Shown: positions 17,781-26,176, counted from the stretch's first letter. The stretch is 64,000 nucleotides of DNA from Microbacterium sp. SL75 (GCF_026625865.1 NZ_CP113067.1:2728001-2792000), one strand, 5' to 3'. The notes: generated from the letters alone by a model not told the origin. Program-made: numbers and translations.

Positions 17781-18674
17781 TCACGCGGTGAGGAACCACC
17801 ACCAGATCAGCAGCATCGTCGTGCCGAAACCGGCGATCTGGTTCAGCCACAAGAAGCGGTTCCAGCCCGCGGTGGCGCGGTCGCTGTCGGCATCCGTGAC
17901 GTTGCGGTACGGCCAGCACACCACCAGGTAGGGCACCACCAGCATGGCGGCCAGCGGGCCGGGCCAGGCGGTGAACAGCATGGCCACGCCGGCCAGGGCG
18001 TATGCGACGAGGGCGAAGCGCACGGTCCAGCGGGCTCCGCGGGCGGTCGCGATCGACGAGATGTCGGCCGCGCGGTCGGCCTCGACGTCCTGCACGGCGC
18101 CGAAAGCGTGAGAGGCGATACCCCACAACGCGAAAGCGACCAGCACGAACACGAGCTGCGGCGTCCACACGGCCCCGGCGAGCACCAGGCCGTACACCGC
18201 GGGAGAGAAGAAGTGGATGCTGCTCGTCATCGAGTCCGCGAACGGCCGCTCCTTGAGCCGCAGGGGCGGCGCGGAGTAGAACACGACGAAGAACAGGCTC
18301 AGCGCCAGCACGAGCCACGACAGCGGCGACCCGATCACCACCAGGTACGCCACGAACGGCAGGCACGTCAGCGCCGAGGCCCACAGCGTGATCGTGTGCA
18401 TCCGTTTGTCGAGCACGGCGCCGTGCGTGCCGCCCTTGCGGGGGTTGCGCAGGTCGGACTCGTAGTCGAACACGTCGTTCACGCCGTACATCGCGAGGTT
18501 GTAGGGAACAAGGAAGAACAGGATGCCGATGATCAACGGCGCATCGATCGTCCGCGTGGTCAGCAGATAGGCGGCCGCGAAAGGGAATGCGGTGTTGATC
18601 CAGCTGACCGGTCGCGACGACACGAACAGCTCCCGCAGCACGCGGCCGGGGGTGAGGGCAGCGGGAGCGGTCAT
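17781..18674 (-). CDS. crtEb: lycopene elongase / prenyltransferase (UbiA family)
   Basis: This 297-residue membrane prenyltransferase adds dimethylallyl groups to lycopene to make the C50 flavuxanthin skeleton. The two UbiA Asp motifs are NDVFDYESD near residue 78 and QDVEADRAAD near 180, with about eight membrane helices. ATG 18674 overlaps the crtYf stop (ATGA), which fixes the start. It is the last gene of the carotenoid operon. Family membership is clear; the exact product (decaprenoxanthin, sarcinaxanthin or C.p.450 type) depends on the cyclase and cannot be read from sequence. Confidence 0.9.
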   Translation of the reverse strand: MTAPAALTPGRVLRELFVSSRPVSWINTAFPFAAAYLLTTRTIDAPLIIGILFFLVPYNLAMYGVNDVFDYESDLRNPRKGGTHGAVLDKRMHTITLWASALTCLPFVAYLVVIGSPLSWLVLALSLFFVVFYSAPPLRLKERPFADSMTSSIHFFSPAVYGLVLAGAVWTPQLVFVLVAFALWGIASHAFGAVQDVEADRAADISSIATARGARWTVRFALVAYALAGVAMLFTAWPGPLAAMLVVPYLVVCWPYRNVTDADSDRATAGWNRFLWLNQIAGFGTTMLLIWWWFLTA

Positions 18675-18985
18675 GCGGTGTCCTTCGAGGGCAGGGGAGC
18701 GAGGAGTGTGTACAGCGCCGGCAGGAGGAACGCGGCGCAAAGGGGATAGGCGAAGTCCTCGATGGGCGCGAGCCCGAGCTTCAGGCCGCTCAGGTGCTCC
18801 TGAGGATACGAGAACAGGTCGACGGCGATCATGAGGTTGTCGAACACGAGCGTGAGTCCCACCAGCACCAGGGCGGTGAGACCGGAGGATGCCATGCGCT
18901 CCCGGAACCGCGGCCGCTTCACCGTTGCGAGGGTGACGATGACGGTCACGACGACGAACGGCAGCACGATGAGCGGATACGTCAC
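18671..18985 (-). CDS. crtYf: C50 carotenoid cyclase subunit, CrtYf/CrtYd type
   Basis: This 104-residue membrane protein has three predicted helices and the landmark FDNLMIAVDLFSY, with APIEDFAYP near residue 75. It works as a heterodimer with the adjacent crtYe product to close the ionone rings of the elongated carotenoid. GTG 18985 overlaps the crtYe stop as GTGA and gives the usual short length. A longer frame reaching 19240 would run through crtYe in the wrong frame. Confidence 0.87.
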   Translation of the reverse strand: MTYPLIVLPFVVVTVIVTLATVKRPRFRERMASSGLTALVLVGLTLVFDNLMIAVDLFSYPQEHLSGLKLGLAPIEDFAYPLCAAFLLPALYTLLAPLPSKDTA

Positions 18986-19332
18986 CCGGGTCGCCTCTCG
19001 ACCGCCGCGGCGCCGGAGCGTCGAGACGCCGCCCGTCGCTCGAACACGGCGAACATCACCACCGCCAGGTAGCTCAGGAAGAGCAGGAAGAACACTTCCT
19101 CGAGCGGCAGGTGCGGCGCGAGCACGATCCCGACGAACAGCGGGCTCTCGCCCTTCACGAACACGCCCGTCACGATCCCGACGAGGTCCCAGGCGAGGAA
19201 GAACACCGTCCCCGCCACCACGGCCAGAGCGGTGCGCCACGGAGCGACCCGCAGCGCGAGCGAGTACTTCCAGTCGATCAGCATCATGCCCGTCAACGAG
19301 AAGAGGATCGCGCCCAGGTAGATCCCGGGCAT
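18982..19332 (-). CDS. crtYe: C50 carotenoid cyclase subunit, CrtYe/CrtYc type
   Basis: This 116-residue membrane protein has three helices and the conserved LPLEEVFFLLFLSY motif near residue 75. It forms the heterodimeric cyclase with the next gene. Its ATG follows the crtI stop after one base. Whether the rings are epsilon, beta or gamma cannot be decided from these motifs. Confidence 0.87.
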   Translation of the reverse strand: MPGIYLGAILFSLTGMMLIDWKYSLALRVAPWRTALAVVAGTVFFLAWDLVGIVTGVFVKGESPLFVGIVLAPHLPLEEVFFLLFLSYLAVVMFAVFERRAASRRSGAAAVERRPG

Positions 19333-19333
19333 G

Positions 19334-20890
19334 TCAGACCGCCGCGCGCGCGGGTTCCGCCAGGGGACCGGCCGTGGTGTCGCCGGTCAGGCGCTTGACC
19401 ACGAGCTCCGCCGAGATGAGGCACATCGGCAGGCCGATGCCCGGCAGCACCGAGGTTCCCGCGTAGTAGAGGTTGTCGACCTTGCGCGAGCGGTTTTTGG
19501 GGCGGAATATCGCGCTCTGATTCAGAGTGTGCGCCAGTCCCAGCGAGTTGCCGTGCCACGCGTGCAGGTCTTCCTTGAAGTCCTCGGGCGCGATCGACTT
19601 GCGCACGACGACCCGTTCGGCCAGATCCGGGATGCCGGTCCACTCGCCGATCTGGGCGATGACACGGTCCGCGGCCTTCTCGATGCGCTCGTCGCCGGCG
19701 CCCGAGACGCCGCCACGCCCGCTGTCGGGGTCTGCGGGCACGGGGACGAGGACGAACAGGTTCTCGTGGCCCTCGGGGGCGACGGAGTCGTCCGAGGCGC
19801 TGGGTCGGCAGATGTAGATCGACGCGGGGTCGGGGATGCGCTTGTTCTCGCCGAAGATGGCGTCGAAGTTCGTGTGCCAGTCGTCGGTGAACAGCAGCGT
19901 GTGGTGGGTGAGCTGCGGCAGCTCGCCCTTCACTCCGAGCAGCAGCAGCAGGGCGCCGGGGCTCGGCACCTTGTCCTTCCACCACTTCTCGGGGTACTGG
20001 CGGTCCTTCGCCTCGAGCAGGTCGTTCTCGGTGTGGTGCAGATCGGCGCCCGAGACCACGGCATCCGCTGCGATCACTCGACCGTCGGCGAGCCGCACGC
20101 CGCGAGCGGTGCCCGACTCGGTGATGATCGCCTCGACGGGGGCCGAGGTCTCGATCGTGACGCCGCGCTCGCGCGCCAGCTTCTCGATGGCCGTGATGAT
20201 CTCGGTCATGCCGCCCTTGGGGTACAGCACGCCGTCTCCCAGGTCGAGGTGGCTCATGAGGTGGTAGAGGCTCGGCACCTCGAAGGGCGATCCGCCGAGG
20301 AACACCGCGGGGTACGCGAGGATCTGCTGCAGCCGGGTGTTCTTGAAGTCCGTGGTGACGCGCTTCCACAGCGTGCGCGTCAGCAGCGGGATCAGGGTGG
20401 GAAGGCGCTTCACGAGCGCGGGGTCGCGCAGGCCCTTGGTCGACGAGTAGGGGTCGTAGAGGAACTTCGACGTCGACAGCTCGTAGGCGTCCTTCGCCGA
20501 GTCGAGGTAGGCCTCGAGGTTCGCACCCGAACCGGGCTCGTGCTCTTCGAACAGCGCGCGCACGGCCTCGCGGCCCGAGACGATGTCGATCGGCTCGCCC
20601 TTTCCGGGAGGGCCGTAGACGCGGTAGGCCGGGTCGAGGCGCACGAGGTCGAGCTGCTCGTCGGCGCTCGTCCCGAGTAGGCGGAAGAAGTGGTCGAACA
20701 CCTCGGGCATGAGGTACCAGCTGGGGCCGGTGTCGAAGCGGAAGCCGTCTTTCTCCCACGATCCCGCGCGGCCACCGATGGCGTCACGCGCCTCGAAGAG
20801 GTGGACGTCGTGTCCTCGGTCGGCGAGCAGGGCGGCGGTACCGAGACCGGCGATCCCGCCTCCGACGACGACAATGCGCTGGGCGCTCAT
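19334..20890 (-). CDS. crtI: phytoene desaturase
   Basis: This 518-residue FAD-dependent enzyme converts phytoene to lycopene in four desaturation steps. The N-terminal dinucleotide fold is VVGGGIAGLGTAALL, followed by FEARDAIGGRAG. The C-terminal CrtI signature is YYAGTSVLPGIGLPM. Its ATG overlaps the crtB stop (ATGA). The substrate comes from CrtB, and the product goes to CrtEb and the cyclase. Confidence 0.95.
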   Translation of the reverse strand: MSAQRIVVVGGGIAGLGTAALLADRGHDVHLFEARDAIGGRAGSWEKDGFRFDTGPSWYLMPEVFDHFFRLLGTSADEQLDLVRLDPAYRVYGPPGKGEPIDIVSGREAVRALFEEHEPGSGANLEAYLDSAKDAYELSTSKFLYDPYSSTKGLRDPALVKRLPTLIPLLTRTLWKRVTTDFKNTRLQQILAYPAVFLGGSPFEVPSLYHLMSHLDLGDGVLYPKGGMTEIITAIEKLARERGVTIETSAPVEAIITESGTARGVRLADGRVIAADAVVSGADLHHTENDLLEAKDRQYPEKWWKDKVPSPGALLLLLGVKGELPQLTHHTLLFTDDWHTNFDAIFGENKRIPDPASIYICRPSASDDSVAPEGHENLFVLVPVPADPDSGRGGVSGAGDERIEKAADRVIAQIGEWTGIPDLAERVVVRKSIAPEDFKEDLHAWHGNSLGLAHTLNQSAIFRPKNRSRKVDNLYYAGTSVLPGIGLPMCLISAELVVKRLTGDTTAGPLAEPARAAV

Positions 20891-21756
20891 GAGCGTGAAC
20901 CTTTCGGGGGGCGGCCCAGAAGGGCGCGGGCGGCAAGGGTGGCTTTGACGCCGTCGGGAACGCGCACGCGCGGGGCGCCGACGGGGGAGGAGCGAAGGCG
21001 GCGAGACAGCTCGGCGAACAGGTCGTGCGCCGTGGTGACCGCGGCGCGGCAGTCGGGCGGCAGGTGGCGGATGACGGATGCCGCGGCGGCGAGGTCGGCG
21101 TCGATGCGATCGAGAACCGCGACCCGGCGTTCGTCATCGGCCGCGCCGTCGAGGTAGTCGCGGCCGAGGCGATTGGCGTCGTCGGCGAGGTCGCGGAGGA
21201 AGTTCACGTCTTGGAAAGCCGCGCCCAGGCGCCGTGCTCCGTCGACGAGGTCGGCGGCGGGCGCGGCCGGAGCGGTCATGCCGGCGTTGACGAACACCTG
21301 CAGGCACATGAGCCCGACGACCTCGGCCGAGCCGTAGACGTAGGCGTCGTGCGACAGGTCGTCGTGCTCGGCGGTGTCGAGGTCGGTGCGCATCGACGCG
21401 AAGAACGGGGCGATCAGCTCGTCGGTGATGCCGCACTCCCGCGCCGTCCGCGCGAAGGCGTGGACGATGAGGTTGGCGCTGAAGCCGGTGGCGATGGCAT
21501 CCCGCACCTCGGTCTCGAGCCCGTCGAGCACCGCGCGCTCCCGCTCGGGGCTGAGCCCCGCGTCGTGGGCGGGCCCGTCGACGATCTCATCGGCCACGCG
21601 CACGAGCGCGTAGATGTTGCGCACGTGCGGGCGCGGGCGGGGCCCGAGCAGGCGCGCGGCGATGCCGAACGAGGTGGAGTAGCGGGAGATCACCGCGGCG
21701 GCGGCGTCGTCGGCGGTCTGGGAGTACAGCTCGAGGCCCGTGGGCGCATGACTCAC
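20887..21756 (-). CDS. crtB: phytoene synthase
   Basis: This 289-residue enzyme joins two GGPP molecules to phytoene. The two Asp-rich motifs of squalene/phytoene synthases are visible as VADEIVDG near residue 52 and DVNFLRDLADDANRLGRDYL near 180. GTG 21756 overlaps the crtE stop as GTGA. Upstream extension would give an Arg/Pro-rich leader made of crtE in another frame, so I reject it. Confidence 0.94.
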   Translation of the reverse strand: MSHAPTGLELYSQTADDAAAAVISRYSTSFGIAARLLGPRPRPHVRNIYALVRVADEIVDGPAHDAGLSPERERAVLDGLETEVRDAIATGFSANLIVHAFARTARECGITDELIAPFFASMRTDLDTAEHDDLSHDAYVYGSAEVVGLMCLQVFVNAGMTAPAAPAADLVDGARRLGAAFQDVNFLRDLADDANRLGRDYLDGAADDERRVAVLDRIDADLAAAASVIRHLPPDCRAAVTTAHDLFAELSRRLRSSPVGAPRVRVPDGVKATLAARALLGRPPKGSRS

Positions 21757-22820
21757 GGAATGCGCTCCTGCACGGCGCGCACGAGGTTGCGCAGCATGTC
21801 TTTGCAGGCCTCGGGCAGGGTCGAGGAGTCGACGATGTCGAGGGTCTCTTCGAGGGTGTCGAAGATGAGGCACTCGAGCTCGGCGCGGGCGCCCGACTCG
21901 GAGAGGGCCTCCTGCGCGGCGCGCACGGCGATCGGACCGGTGTGGGCCTGGGCCAGGGCCTCGCTCACTTCGGGCCACTTGGGGGTCTTGCGGGCGAGCG
22001 AGATGAGGTGGGTCTTCTTCGCCTCGCGAAGGTCGCAGCCCTCTTCTTTGCCCGACACCGCCGACGATCCGAAGGCGCCGATGAGGTCGTCGACGAGCTG
22101 GTACGCCAGGCCCAGCCGCTGGCCGAACCGCTCTAGAGCGTAGACCGAGGGGCTCGGGGCGCCGGCGATGAGCCCTCCGGCCTGCAGCGGCGCCGAGAAC
22201 GAGTACGCGGCGGTCTTGTCGCGCGTGGTGCGCAGTACCGCGTCGGCGTCGACCTCACCGGGTGAGACGGCGTGCTCCACGTCGGAGAGCTCGCCCATCG
22301 CCGAGATGAGCACGGCGTCGTCGAGCATCTCCAGCAGCGGCTGGCGCATGTGGTCGGGAAGCTGCGCGAGGGCGATCATGCGTCCGGCCTCGTGCAGCAG
22401 GAGGTCTCCGGCGAGGATCGCGGCGGCGTCTCCGAGCAGCGCCGAGCCGTCGGCATCCGCCCCCTTCTTGAGCCCGCGCTGGCGGAATTCTCCGCCGACG
22501 TTGGGCAGGCCGCGGCGCTCGGTGTCGTGGTCGATCACGTCGTCGTGGATGACGAAGGCGGTGTGCAGCAGCTCGAAGGCCGCGGCGACCTGGTACACGC
22601 CGATGCGGTGGTCGTCGTCGCCCCAGAGCGTTTCGAAGGCCGAGACCACGAGCAGGGGGCGAAAGCGCTTTCCGCCCTCCGTCGCTCGACGGATCGCGGA
22701 TGCCAGGTACCGGGCGCCGTCGCCGAGGTTCGTCGCGCGGCGCTGGAGGCGTGAGAGCGCTCCGTCGATCTCGCGGTCGATGCCCTGGCGGGCGACGGGG
22801 GTGGATTCGAGACGGATCAT
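21753..22820 (-). CDS. crtE: geranylgeranyl diphosphate synthase
   Basis: This 355-residue polyprenyl synthase extends IPP and DMAPP to GGPP. The first Asp-rich motif is DDVID (93-97) followed by HD, and the second is QLVDDLIGAFG (DD at 244-245). The GGKRFRP motif at 49-55 binds the diphosphate. ATG 22820 overlaps the idi stop (ATGA). It commits precursors to carotenoids and supplies CrtB. Confidence 0.94.
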   Translation of the reverse strand: MIRLESTPVARQGIDREIDGALSRLQRRATNLGDGARYLASAIRRATEGGKRFRPLLVVSAFETLWGDDDHRIGVYQVAAAFELLHTAFVIHDDVIDHDTERRGLPNVGGEFRQRGLKKGADADGSALLGDAAAILAGDLLLHEAGRMIALAQLPDHMRQPLLEMLDDAVLISAMGELSDVEHAVSPGEVDADAVLRTTRDKTAAYSFSAPLQAGGLIAGAPSPSVYALERFGQRLGLAYQLVDDLIGAFGSSAVSGKEEGCDLREAKKTHLISLARKTPKWPEVSEALAQAHTGPIAVRAAQEALSESGARAELECLIFDTLEETLDIVDSSTLPEACKDMLRNLVRAVQERIP

Positions 22821-23368
22821 GAGGCGCGCCGCACGGCGTGAGGGGTCTGGAAGAGGTGGAGCTGCTGCGCTTGCAGCACGAGCCACGGGCTGAACGCCCA
22901 CGGCGTCGACTCGAGCGAAGCGGCGAGTTCGAGCGGGTCGACCCAGCGGTATTCTGCGACCTCGTCGGGGTTCGGGTCGGGGTCGACGTCGGCGCGGGCG
23001 ATGTAGACGGGGCAGATCTCGTTCTCGACGATGCCGCTCGCGTCGACGGCGCGGTAGCGGAAGGTCGGGAGGGCCAGCTCGAGGTCGCGGATGACCAGGC
23101 CCACTTCGTGGGCGGCACGACGGTGGACGGCCGACAGCGATGGCTCGGAGGGGCCGGGGTGGCCGCAGAACGAGTTGGTCCAGACGCCGGGCCAGGTCTT
23201 CTTGTGCAGGGCGCGACGCGTGACGAGAACCTCACCGGCGGTGTTGAGGACGTGGCACGAGAAGGCCAGGTGCAGGGGGGTATCGGTGTCGTGCACGGTA
23301 GCCTTGGGCGCCGTGCCGATCTCGTTGCCGAAGTCGTCCAGGAGGACGACATATTCGGTCTCGCTCAT
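22817..23368 (-). CDS. idi: isopentenyl-diphosphate delta-isomerase, type 1
   Basis: This 183-residue Nudix-like enzyme interconverts IPP and DMAPP. Catalytic C68 sits in TNSFCGHP and the acidic pair is E115/E117 in VENEICP. The metal histidines H33, H39 and H70 are in place. It is the first gene of the operon. ATG 23368 has a GGGAGG ribosome site four bases upstream, and the predicted -10 TAAACT (23391-23386) lies inside the operator-like palindrome. Confidence 0.95.
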   Translation of the reverse strand: MSETEYVVLLDDFGNEIGTAPKATVHDTDTPLHLAFSCHVLNTAGEVLVTRRALHKKTWPGVWTNSFCGHPGPSEPSLSAVHRRAAHEVGLVIRDLELALPTFRYRAVDASGIVENEICPVYIARADVDPDPNPDEVAEYRWVDPLELAASLESTPWAFSPWLVLQAQQLHLFQTPHAVRRAS

Positions 23369-23382
23369 CGTGCCTCCCGTTT

Positions 23383-23397
23383 GCTAGTTTAGCTAGC
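23383..23397. promoter_or_regulatory. operator-like palindrome between idi and marR
   Basis: GCTAGTTTAGCTAGC is an imperfect palindrome with six of seven arm positions matching. On the minus strand it contains TAAACT, the likely -10 of idi, and it adjoins the region upstream of the plus-strand TATACC (23412-23417), the likely -10 of the MarR gene. A bound MarR dimer could repress both directions. Confidence 0.5.
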
Positions 23398-23440
23398 GAT
23401 GTAGGCTTGACTATACCGACGCCGAAAGGGGGTGTCCACC

Positions 23441-23911
23441 GTGACGAAAGCCGTGTCGGCCTCTGGTACGAGGCCCGCCGTGACCCACACCTTACGCGCC
23501 GTTCAAACACTCAGCGACGCCCTCGACCGCATGCATTCGGGCATGAAGGGCGAGATGGACATGAACGCCAGCGATCTCGCGACGCTGCGCATGCTCACCA
23601 TCCGCGAGCACCGGGGTCAGATGGTCAGTCCCCACGATGTGGCGACCCACCTGCGTATCTCCACCGCGTCGACCACGAAGCTCATCGATCGGCTCGTCGC
23701 ATCGGGGCACCTGGAGCGTCTGCCTCATCCCTCCGATGGTCGGGCGCGCGTGGTCGTGCTGACCGACAAGTCACGTCGGGAGTTCTTCCAGCACTTCGGC
23801 TCGCGTCTGGGTGCCATGCGCGATGTGGCCGAGCGTTTCGACGACGGCGAGCTCGACACCATCGTCGCGTTCATGGACTCGCTGACCGAGTCGATCACGA
23901 CCGACGACTGA
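23441..23911 (+). CDS. MarR family regulator of the carotenoid operon
   Basis: This 156-residue winged-helix protein has the MarR features VATHLRISTASTTKLIDRL (recognition helix) and the wing PSDGRARVVVLT. It lies divergent from idi-crtE, as does CrtR of Corynebacterium glutamicum, which represses the crt operon and responds to GGPP. The same role is inferred here from position. I prefer GTG 23441 over GTG 23432 because AAAGGGGG stands at the right distance only from the former. Its stop is three bases from the convergent FGE-like gene. Confidence 0.86.
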   Translation: MTKAVSASGTRPAVTHTLRAVQTLSDALDRMHSGMKGEMDMNASDLATLRMLTIREHRGQMVSPHDVATHLRISTASTTKLIDRLVASGHLERLPHPSDGRARVVVLTDKSRREFFQHFGSRLGAMRDVAERFDDGELDTIVAFMDSLTESITTDD

Positions 23912-23914
23912 GGC

Positions 23915-24571
23915 TCAGCGCGCGGTGACCGGCCCGCGCGCCACGCGCACGCCCACGTCGTCGAAGGCGTCGCGCTGTCGCCCTCCGCGTCGGGCCGTCG
24001 CCCGTACCTGGGCCGGGGCGTCCGACCACCCGCCCCCGCGGAAGACGCGGGCGTCGCTCTCGCTCTCGGGGTCGTACAGGTTGGCGCACCATTCCCACAC
24101 GTTGCCGAGGGTGTCGAAGAGGCCGTGGAGGTTCGGCATCCGTCCTCCGACCTCGGCGGGGGCGCGCAGGCCGTCTGCCGCCGTCCACGCCACCTCGCGG
24201 ACCGGCCCGTAGGCCGACGAGGTCGAGCCCGCGCGGCACGCGTACTCCCATTCGTCTTCGGTGGGCAGGCGGAAGCCGTCGGAGTCGGGATCGCCCGTGA
24301 CCACCTCGCCGTCGAACGAGTAGACGGGGTCGAGCCCCTCCCACTCGCTCAGGGCATTGCACAGCCGGATCGCCCGCAGCCAGCTCAGCTGCGTCGCCGG
24401 GCGCCGCGGAGAGCGAGAAGGGATGCCGAGCAGCTCGGCCATCTGCTCTTCGGTGATGGCGTACACGCCGATCTCGAAGGCGTCGACGATGATCTCGCGC
24501 CGCTCTGCGCCCCGCAGGTCGCCGCGCAGCACGCGGCCGGCGGGGATGCGCGCCATCTCGACGTCGGTCAC
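23915..24571 (-). CDS. formylglycine-generating-enzyme-fold (SUMF1-like) protein
   Basis: This 218-residue single-domain protein carries the SUMF1 fold landmarks FRLPTEDEWEYACRAG, LFDTLGNVWEWCANLYD and VFRGGGWSD. The redox-active cysteine pair that follows the GGSW strand in true formylglycine-generating enzymes is absent: the segment reads VRATARRGGRQRDAFDD. So sulfatase activation is unlikely. SUMF1-like domains also occur in EgtB-type and structural proteins. No sulfatase lies nearby. Its ATG overlaps the stop of the SMP-30 gene. Confidence 0.8.
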   Translation of the reverse strand: MTDVEMARIPAGRVLRGDLRGAERREIIVDAFEIGVYAITEEQMAELLGIPSRSPRRPATQLSWLRAIRLCNALSEWEGLDPVYSFDGEVVTGDPDSDGFRLPTEDEWEYACRAGSTSSAYGPVREVAWTAADGLRAPAEVGGRMPNLHGLFDTLGNVWEWCANLYDPESESDARVFRGGGWSDAPAQVRATARRGGRQRDAFDDVGVRVARGPVTAR

Positions 24572-25488
24572 GCGAGCTCCACCATCCAGAGGTCGCTGTC
24601 GCCCGTGATGAACAGGCGCTTCTCGTCGGCGTCGAAGGTGCAGTTGCTCACGACGTGCGGGGTGGGAATGACGCCCAGGCGCGCGCCCGTCTCATCGACG
24701 ATGACCACGCCGGCTTCGCTCGAGATCCAGAGCCAGTCGCGGCTGTCGACGACGAACCCGTCGGGAATGCCGGCATCCACCGTCGCGAAGGTGCGCGGGG
24801 CGCCGAGGGTTTCGCCGTCCCAGCTGCACGCGACGACGCGGGGGAGCCGCTCGGCGTTCGACTCGGCGACGTACAGGGTGCTCTCGTCGCGGCTGAAGGC
24901 CAGTCCGTTGGGTTGGTCGAGGTCGATCATGCGCTGCAGGCCGTCGCCGTCCCGCCAGCGGTAGACGCTCTGGTGGGGGAGTGCGGGGTCGGCGGGGTAT
25001 CCCTCGCGCGGATCCGAGATGCCGTAGGTGGGGTCGGTGAACCAGATCCAGCCATCGGATGCCACGACCAGGTCGTTCGGAGAGTTCAGGGGCTCGCCCT
25101 CGAAGGCGTCGACGAGCAATTCAGTGCCGTTCTCGTCGGTGCGGCTGATGCCGCGGCGCCCGTGTTCGGCCTGGACGAGGCGGCCGTCGGCGTCCATCGC
25201 GTTTCCGTTGGCGAAGTTCGAGCGGTCACGCACCGTGACGATGGTGCCGTCTTCGCGCCAGGCGAGAGTGCGCCGCCCAATTACGTCGCTGAAGATGAGC
25301 GAGCTCTCTTCGGGCCACCACACCGGTCCCTCTGCCCACGTGGCGTCGGCGTAGAGCGAGAGCAGGCGCGAGGTGGGCGGCAAGACGGCGGCGAGGCGTT
25401 CGTTCCAGACGCGTGGGGGAGCGACGTCGACCGCCTCGGGGGAGCGGGCACTTTGCAGGATCTGACCGTCGACGGAGATACGGGGCAT
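24568..25488 (-). CDS. SMP-30/gluconolactonase family hydrolase
   Basis: This 306-residue six-bladed beta-propeller is probably a calcium- or zinc-dependent lactonase for sugar or other lactones. The family motifs are ATWAEGPVWWPE near 46, NSPNDLVVASDGWIWFTDP near 130 and QPNGLAFSRDESTLYVAES near 185, which supply the metal-binding Glu, Asn and Asp. ATG 25488 gives the usual start; upstream residues are Arg/Ser-rich. Its downstream end overlaps the FGE-like gene. The 15 bases around its start nearly match those at the cupin gene start. Confidence 0.85.
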   Translation of the reverse strand: MPRISVDGQILQSARSPEAVDVAPPRVWNERLAAVLPPTSRLLSLYADATWAEGPVWWPEESSLIFSDVIGRRTLAWREDGTIVTVRDRSNFANGNAMDADGRLVQAEHGRRGISRTDENGTELLVDAFEGEPLNSPNDLVVASDGWIWFTDPTYGISDPREGYPADPALPHQSVYRWRDGDGLQRMIDLDQPNGLAFSRDESTLYVAESNAERLPRVVACSWDGETLGAPRTFATVDAGIPDGFVVDSRDWLWISSEAGVVIVDETGARLGVIPTPHVVSNCTFDADEKRLFITGDSDLWMVELA

Positions 25489-25500
25489 GGTTCCAGTCAA
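25486..25500 (-). promoter_or_regulatory. TTGACTGGAACCATG motif at SMP-30 start
   Basis: On the minus strand this 15-mer covers the ATG and twelve bases before it. The cupin gene start has the same sequence with one change. It lacks a ribosome site. It may be a shared operator, or a TTG in frame may be the true start of both genes. Confidence 0.35.
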
Positions 25501-25537
25501 ACGGGTGCGCGCCGCGGGGCGAGCCGGGTTGACGCGT

Positions 25538-26026
25538 TCAGCCGAAAGGGTGGGGTGTCGGCGCGGCCGGCGACGACGCGAACTGGATGAGCAGCTGCAG
25601 GCACGGCTCGTCTCCCACGGTGCCCGAGAGGTGCCCCTCTTCACCGTCCACCTCGGTGGTCTCGAGATCCTGCCCGAAGTGGATGTCGCCGGGCCCCATC
25701 TCGACGCGTGAGCCGTCTTGCGTCTCGAGGAACCAGCGCCCCCGCAGCGGGATCACCCACTGAGGATGAGGAGAGGGATGCCACTGCCCCACCCACCCGA
25801 CCGGGAGCGCCGCGAATAGCACCGCCGACACCTCGCCGGGGAACGGCCGCATCCACTGCGGGTCGGCCCCACCGCCGACGCTCTGCAGCCCGAAGCCTCG
25901 CAGCACCGACTCATCGAGCCGGCTCTTGCCGTCGAGTCCGGTCCACATGTGCACGAAGGGCAGGGTGGGCGGGGTGTCGGCGTCGCGTCCGTCGTTGTCG
26001 AGGGGAGCGGTCGTGGTCGTGTGCAT
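25538..26026 (-). CDS. cupin-domain protein
   Basis: This 162-residue single-domain cupin has the usual double-stranded beta-helix motifs, with histidines in GQWHPSPHPQWVIPLRGRW near 80 and GPGDIHFGQD near 110. The substrate is unknown. ATG 26026 is used here; TTG 26038 in frame would add four residues. It lies 49 bases before the SMP-30 gene on the same strand and shares the start-region motif with it, so they are probably co-regulated. Confidence 0.8.
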   Translation of the reverse strand: MHTTTTAPLDNDGRDADTPPTLPFVHMWTGLDGKSRLDESVLRGFGLQSVGGGADPQWMRPFPGEVSAVLFAALPVGWVGQWHPSPHPQWVIPLRGRWFLETQDGSRVEMGPGDIHFGQDLETTEVDGEEGHLSGTVGDEPCLQLLIQFASSPAAPTPHPFG

Positions 26027-26038
26027 GGTTCGAGTCAA
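26024..26038 (-). promoter_or_regulatory. TTGACTCGAACCATG motif at cupin start
   Basis: This copy differs at one base from that at 25486-25500. Here the flanks make GGTTGACTCGAACC, whose ends pair (GGTT with AACC). Confidence 0.35.
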
Positions 26039-26122
26039 CCGCGGTGAGCCCGGGGGAGCGGAGGGTTGACGGGGAGGGACGGATGCCAGGCGGTGGCGCC
26101 GACCTCGGTCTGGATGAACGAA

Positions 26123-26160
26123 GAAGGGGCGCCGCCGACCGAAGTCGACGGCGCCCCTTC
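26123..26160 (-). terminator. hairpin terminator of LPXTG protein gene
   Basis: A 17-bp stem (26123-26139 with 26144-26160, one mismatch) and CGAA loop lie 16 bases past the stop of the LPXTG gene. The T-tract after it is weak. Confidence 0.65.
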
Positions 26161-26176
26161 CGGAACGTGTGGTGCG

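Noticed and set aside
17118..18749. Plus-strand frame across the palindrome region and crtEb
   Set aside because: It is a Pro/Arg-rich translation without motifs; crtEb on the other strand is certain.
26024..26045. tRNA fragment or attachment site, because GGTTCGAGTC looks like a T arm
   Set aside because: No acceptor stem or anticodon arm pairs with it, and the same bases recur at the SMP-30 start.
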